From Acidobacteriota bacterium (lineage in GTDB: Bacteria > Acidobacteriota > Terriglobia > Acidiferrales > UBA7541): a DNA stretch of 5,259 nt. The position numbers were made by a program, and so were the translations under genes. Shown in pieces: positions 1 to 5,259 of the stretch. Location: positions 510 to 5,768 of the forward strand of contig PKUY01000432.1 of assembly GCA_003131705.1 (NCBI GenBank). The letters are read 5' to 3'. Each line of letters opens with the position of its first letter. The first letter of the stretch is position 1. The notes beneath the pieces were generated by a model. It did no database searches. It saw only the letters and a program-made list of their open reading frames with translations, and was not told where the DNA came from.

Positions 1-2
1 CT

Positions 3-344
3 GGTCAATCCCCGTTCCGGGGTTCGGACGCTTTCTCAATTCTGAACGATCGGTTGATGAATCATCCCGCGCCGCCGCGTGAAATCGACCCTGCGATCTC
101 GCCGCAGCTGCAGGAGGTAATTTATCGTGCAATGGAGCGAGAAGCGCAGAACCGTTATGCAAACGCCCACGATTTTGCGGCGGATCTTGAACATCTTGAT
201 AAGGTCGGAATCGCGGATCGTTGCGAGCTGCGAGACTGGAAGAAGCCGCGTACGCCAGCCACTCGAAAAGTTCTGTTGTACTTCGCAGTGATTTTGGTTC
301 CTCTTCTGATTTTTGCGCTGTTGCTCTACTTCTCGCGGCGTTAG
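3..344 (+). CDS. Ser/Thr protein kinase, C-terminal part (5' end outside window)
   Basis: This is the last 113 residues of a Hanks-type (eukaryotic-like) serine/threonine kinase, which would phosphorylate protein targets from the cytoplasmic face of the membrane. The reading frame is open from base 3, so the catalytic lobe with the ATP site lies upstream of the window. Visible are the end of the C-lobe (GQSPFRG at residues 1-7, then NHPAPPREIDP at 20-30) and the subdomain XI region with the conserved Arg (QNRYANAHDF, R51). A basic linker follows (W79 to R88). A single hydrophobic membrane helix spans about residues 89-110 and the protein stops with SRR. There is no domain beyond the helix, so this kinase has no extracytoplasmic sensor part. 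TTG (54) and ATG (57) codons inside the frame are not starts, because the kinase homology continues upstream of them. The family call is firm; the substrate is unknown. Confidence 0.85.
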   Translation, partial: GQSPFRGSDAFSILNDRLMNHPAPPREIDPAISPQLQEVIYRAMEREAQNRYANAHDFAADLEHLDKVGIADRCELRDWKKPRTPATRKVLLYFAVILVPLLIFALLLYFSRR

Positions 345-345
345 A

Positions 346-939
346 CAGCACGGTCTCGGATACGTGTTTGCCGGATCTCAGTTCAAGAGCGACATTGAGC
401 GCAGCTTTTACGCCCTCGGTCACGGCCTCCTGATTCCCTTGTTTTTTATTTCCATTGGGCTGACTAGCGATTACCGCGCCCTGGGCGGACACTGGATGTT
501 GCTGCTCGTCCTGTTTGCCGTGGCGGTTGTGGGAAAGCTGGTGGGTTGTGGACTGGCTGCACTTGGTTCCGGCATGGATCGCGTGCGCAGCCTCCGGGTC
601 GGATGCGGAATGATATCGCGCGGAGAGGTCGGCCTAATCGTTACGGCGATGGGCGCAAGCACTGGTATTTTCGGACGACCCGAAGTTGCGGTGATGGTCG
701 CGGTTGTGCTGCTAACCACGCTGCTCACTCCGCTGGTCCTTCGTGGTGCGTTCAATCTGAAATCCCAGCAGGATTTTGAGGAGGGTCTGACAAGCCCCGA
801 ATCCAATATCGTGTCTTCCGACGCGGGGCGAAGCGCCATCGACTCGCGTCCGAACGAGCCCAGCCTGAGAGTCATGACTCCTCGCAGTACGGCTTTGCTT
901 GCCTTTAGTAGTGTCGATGACGCCTCCGGTGTGGAATAA
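346..939 (+). pseudogene. CPA2-type Na+(K+)/H+ antiporter remnant, N-terminal half missing
   Basis: The frame encodes the C-terminal membrane part of a monovalent cation/proton antiporter of the CPA2 (KefB/NapA-like) superfamily. Recognisable homology starts at about 358-364 with YVFAGSQFKSDIERS and continues through GLLIPLFFISIGL (about 427-465). The MISRGEVGLIV motif at about 610-642 is typical of the family's later helices. Four hydrophobic segments lie near 424-477, 493-558, 622-672 and 685-744. A polar, poorly conserved tail runs from about 754 to the TAA at 937-939. Full-length members have about 400 residues or more with 10-13 helices, so the first six or more helices are absent. The remnant begins within about 20 bases of the upstream kinase stop codon. 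A GTG at 364 is in frame, but I see no convincing ribosome binding site before it. The frame itself is undamaged, so a recent deletion or an assembly join is as likely as old decay. A functional transporter is unlikely. Confidence 0.7.
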
Positions 940-941
940 CC

Positions 942-954
942 GCCGCTGTGCGGC
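942..954 (+). terminator. Small GC hairpin after the antiporter stop (weak terminator candidate)
   Basis: GCCGC-TGT-GCGGC forms a perfect 5-bp stem with a 3-base loop, three bases after the TAA of the antiporter remnant and between two convergent units. No T-tract follows on either strand, so it is not a classical intrinsic terminator. Nothing else in the 940-1104 gap looks like one either. Confidence 0.2.
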
Positions 955-1104
955 ACGTCTCCAACAGTTTCGGATCCACCAGATCCACGAGTTGCCGCAT
1001 CCGGACCTGCGGGAAATCCCACACGTCATCCGGACGTTCCCAAAATTTCCTGGGATGAAAGCGCTCCCATTACGCCACGCCTGAATCAGGTACCGGTTGC
1101 GAAT

Positions 1105-2685
1105 TTACTCTGGATTGAACTCGCCTGCGACGATCATTTGTTCGCTCATCGCTCGAGCCTGTTTGAACTGTGCGATCGTCTCTGCGGGCGTGCCTGCAGA
1201 CAGTTCCGTCAAGATTCGATTGAGTTCTTCGTCAAAAAGTTTGGTGATGAGCTCAGGGGTATGGATCACCGGCCGCCCATTCTCGTCCGCGATGCGGATG
1301 ACAGCTCGATGGCGCACTCGCTGCGCGATCATCAGCCGGTAGATGCGGTCCGTCGCTAGATCTTCCATGTAGCCGTCGAGAAGGCTTGCGCCGCGGCCGC
1401 TGAGCACTCCCTGGCGATAGCGAATCACCGTGCGAACTGCTGCGCGTGTGCCTCCAAGCGTCTGCTTGCCGACGCCCGCAGGAGCGGGTCGGAGGTCGGG
1501 ACGAGGATCAGGTGAGGCCGGGCGCGCCTTCAGCTGGTTCGGGATGGGAAACTGCTTCACGGCAATCCCATTCTGATCCGGATGGCCCGTCCACGCGCCA
1601 TCCATCAAACACATCGCTTCGTTCTTCTTGTCCTCTTCGAGCACGGCGAGCGCTCGCGCATTCAACTCGGCATTCTCGCGGCTGGGGTAAAGCGCCGTCA
1701 TGCCGCCAATGGCGAGTATTCCGTGCTTGTGGCAGATCTCGGGTATGCGATTGCGGAGATTCTGGAAAAACGCGATGTTGTGCGGAATCGTATTGCGGTC
1801 GGGCAGAACCCAGCGCGGATCGGGCAGGTTAAAATGGATCAGGCTGGCCATATAGTCCCAGCGGCCGAGATTCAGCCCGAGGATATGGTCGCGCAAGTTG
1901 TAAGAGAATTCCTCCATCTGGTATGCGAGCGGATGCGATTCAACGAGCGCCATGCACTTGATCGAGTCCTTCGGCCAGCCTTTCGCTTGGGCCACGGATT
2001 GGAAAATATCGCGCCACCACAGCGCCTCTTCCGCTGACTCCGATTTCGGAATATAGAATGTGAGCGGATGCTTCAACCACGCCGGGTCCACTTGAAATGC
2101 CACCAGCGCCACATCAAAAAGCGAGGCCGGAAGTATTTCGCCGGCAATCACGCCGCCTTGATGGAGATGCAGCCCGCGAGGGCGGCTGAAAATCACTGAC
2201 TTGCTTGGCTGAATCCCGACGGTGCGGTCGCGTTTGTGGTCGAAGTAGCTGAGTTGGCCGCGGAGCGCGGAAAGAATATTCGAGACGCCCTGCATCAGAT
2301 GCGGCCAGGTGTTGGCCGTCGAATCTTCGAGGTCGAGCATCACTACCGGCGCGCCGGAATTCAGCATCTTGACGACGAGCTCGGCGTCATCGGAGGGGCC
2401 GGTCATCTGATTGCGCTGGTCCTCGCACCACGCGGGCAGTTCGACCTTCCATTTCTCTTGCGTCGCAGGAGAAGGCGGCAAGTAATCCGGCAACTTGCCC
2501 TGATGTGCCGCAGCGAGCGCCGCAGCCCGCTTCCGGACAAGCTCGCGCTGACGGGCGGTAAATGCCCGGTCGAGGGGTATAAGGAATTCAAGAAAGCCTT
2601 TTGGCAGGTCGCGCGCGCCGTCGAAACCTGCCGGGGCAACGTTCATGGACTGAATAGCACCGGGAGAACTCCTCTTCGTAGCCAT
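1105..2685 (-). CDS. aceB: Malate synthase A (glyoxylate shunt)
   Basis: Malate synthase condenses glyoxylate with acetyl-CoA to give malate, the second step of the glyoxylate bypass, in the cytoplasm. From ATG 2685 the protein has 526 residues, close to the roughly 530 of E. coli AceB. Family landmarks in order are GKLPDYLP (63-70), the MTGP segment (94-97), MLDLEDS (116-122), SRPRGLHL (167-174, with the active-site-region Arg), LVESHP (247-252), RDHILGLNLGRWDY (265-278) and MDGAWTGHP (361-369). By analogy with E. coli AceB, D362 of that last motif is the likely catalytic base, and E248 and D277 are likely Mg2+ ligands. The signature ends WDYMA where most members have WDY-x-F. A GTG at 2736 would add 17 residues (MLHARRDDLAVIARDRP), but that stretch lies in a stem-loop and has no family counterpart, so I prefer 2685. 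ATG 2646 is another option. The ribosome binding site at 2685 is weak (ACAGG). It lies 63 bases downstream of aceA and probably shares its transcript. Confidence 0.93.
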   Translation of the reverse strand: MATKRSSPGAIQSMNVAPAGFDGARDLPKGFLEFLIPLDRAFTARQRELVRKRAAALAAAHQGKLPDYLPPSPATQEKWKVELPAWCEDQRNQMTGPSDDAELVVKMLNSGAPVVMLDLEDSTANTWPHLMQGVSNILSALRGQLSYFDHKRDRTVGIQPSKSVIFSRPRGLHLHQGGVIAGEILPASLFDVALVAFQVDPAWLKHPLTFYIPKSESAEEALWWRDIFQSVAQAKGWPKDSIKCMALVESHPLAYQMEEFSYNLRDHILGLNLGRWDYMASLIHFNLPDPRWVLPDRNTIPHNIAFFQNLRNRIPEICHKHGILAIGGMTALYPSRENAELNARALAVLEEDKKNEAMCLMDGAWTGHPDQNGIAVKQFPIPNQLKARPASPDPRPDLRPAPAGVGKQTLGGTRAAVRTVIRYRQGVLSGRGASLLDGYMEDLATDRIYRLMIAQRVRHRAVIRIADENGRPVIHTPELITKLFDEELNRILTELSAGTPAETIAQFKQARAMSEQMIVAGEFNPE

Positions 2686-2708
2686 AGGCCTGTCTCTTGC
2701 AATAACTG

Positions 2709-2743
2709 CGAGGTCATCCCTTCGTGCATGGAGCACGACCTCG
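2709..2743 (-). other. Intercistronic stem-loop between aceA and aceB
   Basis: In the aceA-aceB transcript the outer arms CGAGGTC (2743-2737) and GACCTCG (2715-2709) pair over 7 bp. Inside them GTGC (2736-2733) pairs with GCAC (2727-2724) around a TCCAT loop, leaving an 8-base one-sided bulge. An alternative 6-bp inner stem, TCGTGC with GCACGA, is also possible. No U-run follows, so it is unlikely to terminate transcription. An RNA stability or processing element is an inference. Confidence 0.4.
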
Positions 2744-2748
2744 GCAAA

Positions 2749-4050
2749 CTAGAACCCGGTTGGGGGCACTTTCTGGAATTGTTGTTCTTCCGTGGAGCCC
2801 GCGAGCGCGCCCGTGGACAGGTCGGCCCCAACAATTTTCTCCGCGATGACGTCGAAATAGCTGGTCCCGACAAATCTCTGATGGGTGGTGGCCATGTAGC
2901 CGCTGCCCTTTTCATGGTCGAATTCCTTGTTCTGGAAACGCGCATAAGCCGCCATCCCGTCATTTTTGTATGCACGCGCAAGTTCGAACATGCCGAGGTT
3001 CAGGGCGTGGAATCCCGCCAATGTGACAAACTGAAATTTGTAACCCATTGCTCCCAGTTCTATTTGAAATTTGGAGATCGCGTTGTTGTCGAGATTAGCC
3101 GACCAATTGAACGAGGGCGAGCAATTATAGCTCAACAGTTTTCCGGGAAACTTTTTATGGATACCCTCCGCAAAAACCCGCGCTTCCTTCAAATCCGGTT
3201 TTGAAGTCTCACACCAAATCATGTCAGCGTAGGGACAATAGGCTAGCCCGCGGGCAATCGCGCATTCAATCCCTCCTCGCAATCGGAAATAGCCTTCTAC
3301 AGTCCTGTCTCCGGTCAAGAACGGCCGATCGCCAGGATCAACATCACTGGTGATAAGGAATGCACCATTGGCATCCGTTCTCGCAATCAGAACCGTGGGA
3401 ACGCCCATGAGGTCCGCAGCAAACCTTGCTGCAATTAGCTTCTGTATCGCTTCCTTCATCGGAACCAAGACTTTCCCGCCCATATGTCCGCATTTCTTGG
3501 CCGACGCGAGCTGATCCTCAAAGTGAACGCCAGCGGCACCGGCTTCGATCATCGCCTTCATTAATTCAAACGCGTTGAGGGGTCCACCGAATCCCGCTTC
3601 TGCATCCGCAATAATCGGCGCAAACCAGTAGGGCCCGCGTACACGACCGTCGGCGTGCTGGATCTGATCCGCGCGCTGAAAGGCGTTGTTTATTCGCCGA
3701 ACGACACTTGGCACGCTATCGGCGGGATATAGGCTCTGGTCCGGGTACATTTGTCCGGCCGAGTTCATGTCGGCGGCGACCTGCCAGCCACTCACATAGA
3801 TGACTTTCAGACCGGCTTCCACTTGCTGTATTGCCTGATTGCCGGTTAAGGCGCCAAGTGCCGGCAGATAATCGTCGGTGTGCAACAAATCCCAAAGCCG
3901 ATCGGCACCCATATGGGCGAGGCTGTGTTCGATTCTAGCTGTGCCGCGGAGCTTCTCGATGTCTTTGGCGCTGTAAGCGCGCTCGATTCCTTGCCAGCGC
4001 TTCGTAGCCCAGTTTCGCTCTATTTCCTCGACGCTAGGAAGACTAAGCAT
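2749..4050 (-). CDS. aceA: Isocitrate lyase (glyoxylate shunt)
   Basis: Isocitrate lyase cleaves isocitrate to succinate and glyoxylate, the committed step of the glyoxylate bypass, as a cytoplasmic Mg2+-dependent enzyme of the phosphoenolpyruvate mutase/ICL superfamily. The protein has 433 residues, against 434 in E. coli AceA, and aligns along its whole length from EEIERNW...RWQGI at 8-22. Key features are SGWQVAAD (87-94), [14 protein letters not shown] (101-114), ADAEAGFGG (148-156, with the metal-binding Asp region), GVHFEDQ (174-180) and the signature KKCGHMGGK (185-193, catalytic C187). IARTDA (222-227), CETSKPDL (280-287), NCSPSFNW (309-316), [14 protein letters not shown] (335-348) and GSTEEQQF (418-425) follow. 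An extra KVPPTGF ends the protein. All expected catalytic motifs are intact, so it should be active. The ATG at 4050 matches the family N-terminus; a G-rich GGGGGA lies only 3 bases upstream of it. It is the first gene of the aceA-aceB unit and is transcribed away from the ligase gene. No aceK is visible after aceB. Confidence 0.97.
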   Translation of the reverse strand: MLSLPSVEEIERNWATKRWQGIERAYSAKDIEKLRGTARIEHSLAHMGADRLWDLLHTDDYLPALGALTGNQAIQQVEAGLKVIYVSGWQVAADMNSAGQMYPDQSLYPADSVPSVVRRINNAFQRADQIQHADGRVRGPYWFAPIIADAEAGFGGPLNAFELMKAMIEAGAAGVHFEDQLASAKKCGHMGGKVLVPMKEAIQKLIAARFAADLMGVPTVLIARTDANGAFLITSDVDPGDRPFLTGDRTVEGYFRLRGGIECAIARGLAYCPYADMIWCETSKPDLKEARVFAEGIHKKFPGKLLSYNCSPSFNWSANLDNNAISKFQIELGAMGYKFQFVTLAGFHALNLGMFELARAYKNDGMAAYARFQNKEFDHEKGSGYMATTHQRFVGTSYFDVIAEKIVGADLSTGALAGSTEEQQFQKVPPTGF

Positions 4051-4079
4051 GATTCCCCCGCTCTTCAGATGCGAGAACT

Positions 4080-4090
4080 TTCAAATTGAA
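4080..4090. promoter_or_regulatory. 11-bp palindrome in the aceA leader
   Basis: TTCAA-A-TTGAA is a perfect inverted repeat 30-40 bases upstream of the aceA start. It is downstream of the promoter proposed for aceA, so a protein bound here could act as a roadblock repressor. It does not clearly match an IclR, RamB or FadR box that I can recall, and it could be chance. Confidence 0.25.
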
Positions 4091-4125
4091 CAAACATCCC
4101 GCCCTGCCTTTGCCAGCCGCCCGCG

Positions 4126-4131
4126 AACATA
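4126..4131 (-). promoter_or_regulatory. Candidate -10 element for aceA-aceB
   Basis: On the minus strand TATGTT matches the -10 consensus at T1, A2 and T6. A TTGCCA lies 15 bases further upstream as a poor -35 with short spacing. A start near 4119-4120 would put the centre of the 4155-4168 operator at about -41.5 to -42.5, the class II activator position. A weak -35 would fit an activator-dependent promoter. This is prediction only. Confidence 0.3.
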
Positions 4132-4154
4132 CGCTAGGCTACTTCTTGGCAATG

Positions 4155-4168
4155 GTGACTTATGTCAC
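4155..4168. promoter_or_regulatory. Crp/Fnr-type operator, site 1
   Basis: GTGAC-TTAT-GTCAC is a perfect palindrome. Read as GTGA-N6-TCAC it matches the core of the CRP consensus TGTGA-N6-TCACA on both half-sites; the outermost bases are G and G instead of T and A. It lies in the divergent region, nearer aceA. The regulator is not encoded in the window. Confidence 0.55.
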
Positions 4169-4176
4169 GATTTAGC

Positions 4177-4190
4177 GTGATCCGAGTCAC
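4177..4190. promoter_or_regulatory. Crp/Fnr-type operator, site 2
   Basis: GTGATCCGAGTCAC is a second GTGA-N6-TCAC palindrome. The 3' outer base (A at 4191) also agrees with the CRP consensus. Its centre is 22 bp from that of site 1, about two helical turns, so two dimers would bind the same DNA face. It lies nearer the ligase gene, ending 58 bases before its ATG. Confidence 0.55.
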
Positions 4191-4212
4191 AGCTATCAAA
4201 GCGACGAGCCAA

Positions 4213-4218
4213 TAGGTT
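4213..4218 (+). promoter_or_regulatory. Candidate -10 element for the acyl-CoA ligase gene
   Basis: TAGGTT matches the -10 consensus only at T1, A2 and T6 and has no good -35. A start near 4225 would put operator site 2 at -41.5 and site 1 at -63.5, and would leave a leader of about 24 bases. It was chosen by geometry and is tentative. Confidence 0.2.
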
Positions 4219-4236
4219 AAGAGCGTGGTGCCGTGT

Positions 4237-4242
4237 GGGAGG
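4237..4242 (+). promoter_or_regulatory. Ribosome binding site that fixes the ligase start
   Basis: GGGAGG sits 6 bases before ATG 4249, a strong Shine-Dalgarno match at good spacing. It decides for ATG 4249 over the in-frame GTG codons at 4225 and 4228, which lie upstream of it. Confidence 0.7.
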
Positions 4243-4248
4243 CCGAGT

Positions 4249-5259
4249 ATGGATGTGATAGTGGAGGTAGACGGCGAGGGCATCCCGCGGCTCCGCTTTC
4301 CCGAACCATTCAATGCTGCCGAGTACTTCATAGACCGCCACATCGCCGAAGGACGCGGCGACAAAGTGGCGATCCGAACCCTGAATCGGGACGTGACCTA
4401 CGCTGAACTGTTCCACGCAGTCAACCAGGTAGGCAATACCCTCACGAATCTGGGAATTGGGCGCGGCGAGCGGATCCTGATTGTAGTTAAAGACTGTCCC
4501 GAATTCTTTTTCCTTTTCTGGGGTGCCGTCAAAGCGGGCATAATTCCTGTTCCACTGAACGGCTTGGCACCCGCCAGCGATTTCGAGTTCGTTATCCAAC
4601 ATTCGAAATGCTCCGGACTGTTTTACTCACGAGAGTTCACAACTACCATGGAGGCTGCCCTGGGAGCGTGTTCCCCGCAGCCGAAGGTAGTGCTGCCCAT
4701 CGACGAAGGTAAAGAATCACTGACCGATCTGGCACGCAACGCTTCGCCTCATCTCAAGGCGGTTTTTGCGAGAGCTGAGGACGATTGCTTCTGTCTCTAT
4801 TCTTCCGGCACCACCGGTCTGCCGAAAGGCGTGATCCACGCGCATGGAGACATCGCCGTCATCAGCCAATTCTATATGGTTGAAATTCTCGGCGTGACCG
4901 AGGACGACTCCTTTTTCAGCGTCGCACGGCTCTGCTTCTCTTTTGGCATGAATATCGGCATGATCGGCCCGCTGTATGTCGGTGGGACGGCGATCCTCGA
5001 TGATCGGCGTCCCACCCCGCAGAGCGTGGTCGAACTGTTTCGCCGCTGCCAACCTACAATCTTCGGCGCTGTGCCTACCTTTTATGCCCAATTCCTGGCT
5101 TCGGGAGTGCTGAGCCGGAAGGATGTTGGCCGGCTCCGTCGGTGCATCTCGGCTGCCGAGGCCTTGCCACCTGAACTGCATCGCGAGTGGCTTGCGACAA
5201 CCGGAGTGCCGATCATTGAGGGTATTGGCTCAACGGAAGTGGGCCACATCTATATTTCG
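4249..5259 (+). CDS. Benzoate-CoA-ligase-like acyl-CoA synthetase, 3' end outside window
   Basis: This is an ANL-superfamily adenylate-forming enzyme. It activates a carboxylic acid with ATP to an acyl-adenylate and transfers the acyl group to CoA, in the cytoplasm. The frame is open to the last base: 337 residues of an expected 510-530, so the end of the large domain and the C-terminal lid are outside. Visible are the N-terminal FNAAEYFIDRHIAEGRGDKVA (split: FNAAEYFI 21-28, GRGDKVA 35-41), the YSSGTTGLPKG phosphate-binding loop (184-194) with HAHGD after it, and VARLCFSFGMNIGMIGPL (225-242). RRPTPQSV (253-260), QPTIFGAVPTFYA (268-280), ISAAEALPPEL (300-310) and the adenine-site motif GIGSTEVGHI (325-334) follow. 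The SAAEALP, GIGSTE and RPTP segments resemble benzoate-CoA ligases more than acetyl-CoA synthetases or long-chain FadD. Benzoate, a substituted benzoate or another small acid are all possible substrates. It is divergent from aceA across a 198-base region with two shared operator-like sites. Confidence 0.9.
   Translation, partial: MDVIVEVDGEGIPRLRFPEPFNAAEYFIDRHIAEGRGDKVAIRTLNRDVTYAELFHAVNQVGNTLTNLGIGRGERILIVVKDCPEFFFLFWGAVKAGIIPVPLNGLAPASDFEFVIQHSKCSGLFYSREFTTTMEAALGACSPQPKVVLPIDEGKESLTDLARNASPHLKAVFARAEDDCFCLYSSGTTGLPKGVIHAHGDIAVISQFYMVEILGVTEDDSFFSVARLCFSFGMNIGMIGPLYVGGTAILDDRRPTPQSVVELFRRCQPTIFGAVPTFYAQFLASGVLSRKDVGRLRRCISAAEALPPELHREWLATTGVPIIEGIGSTEVGHIYIS

Noticed and set aside
471..1022. 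Minus-strand open frame opposite the antiporter remnant
   Set aside because: Low-complexity Ser/Thr/Pro/Arg-rich translation opposite a region with clear antiporter motifs; treated as a shadow.
998..1035. CATCCGGAC occurring twice, 29 bases apart
   Set aside because: A 9-bp exact repeat without further copies or extension is compatible with chance and fits no attachment site or mobile-element end.
1080..1090. CCTGA-A-TCAGG palindrome just downstream of aceB, as a terminator
   Set aside because: The one-base centre leaves only about 3 bp able to pair in RNA, and no U-run follows. It is too weak to call.
2686..2736. N-terminal extension of malate synthase from the GTG at 2736
   Set aside because: The 17 extra residues have no family counterpart, part of the stretch lies in a stem-loop, and ATG 2685 gives a family-typical length.
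2236..3204. Long plus-strand open frame (322 codons) across the aceA-aceB junction
   Set aside because: It lies opposite two strongly conserved enzymes, shows no recognisable domain and has biased arginine- and valine-rich composition typical of an antisense shadow.
4165..4180. TCACG-ATTTAG-CGTGA hairpin between the two operator sites
   Set aside because: It is an automatic by-product of two neighbouring GTGA/TCAC palindromes, not an independent element.
4165..4602. Minus-strand open frame opposite the start of the ligase gene
   Set aside because: The plus-strand ligase has full-length family homology, a strong ribosome binding site and a clear start. The antisense frame has no recognisable motif.
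1..5259. CRISPR array, tRNA/rRNA, insertion sequence or defence system
   Set aside because: I found no tandem spaced repeats, no tRNA-like cloverleaf, no transposase motifs and no terminal inverted repeats. Apart from the gaps described, the window is accounted for by known metabolic, kinase and transporter families.

Overview
The window looks like bacterial chromosome of moderately high GC, most plausibly from a soil- or sediment-type acidobacterium or a similar lineage. That guess rests on a Hanks-type Ser/Thr kinase ending in one C-terminal membrane helix next to glyoxylate-shunt and aromatic acyl-CoA ligase genes. It is an inference from gene style; no rRNA or other taxonomic marker is present.

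Layout, left to right. (1) Bases 3-344 (+) hold the 3' end of a membrane-anchored Ser/Thr protein kinase. (2) Almost directly after its stop, about 346-939 (+) holds only the C-terminal half of a CPA2-type cation/proton antiporter. The N-terminal half is missing, so this is a gene remnant or a rearrangement/assembly junction. (3) Bases 940-1104 are a gene-poor gap between convergent units, with one small GC hairpin. (4) Bases 1105-2685 (-) encode malate synthase (aceB) and 2749-4050 (-) encode isocitrate lyase (aceA). They form an aceA-aceB operon with a stem-loop in the 63-base gap. (5) Bases 4051-4248 are a divergent regulatory region. (6) Bases 4249-5259 (+) hold the first 337 codons of a benzoate-CoA-ligase-like acyl-CoA synthetase that runs off the window.

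Together the right-hand genes fit growth on acids catabolised to acetyl-CoA. The ligase would activate an aromatic or other carboxylic acid to its CoA ester. Isocitrate lyase and malate synthase would then let acetyl-CoA carbon bypass the decarboxylating steps of the TCA cycle. The strongest non-coding signal is a pair of GTGA-N6-TCAC palindromes, 22 bp centre to centre, between the two divergent units. They match the half-site geometry of Crp/Fnr-family regulators and could co-control both transcripts.

I see no mobile element, CRISPR array, RNA gene or defence locus. The enzymes are well-known families. What merits a second look is the shared regulatory region, the intercistronic stem-loop and the truncated antiporter junction, rather than a new enzyme system.
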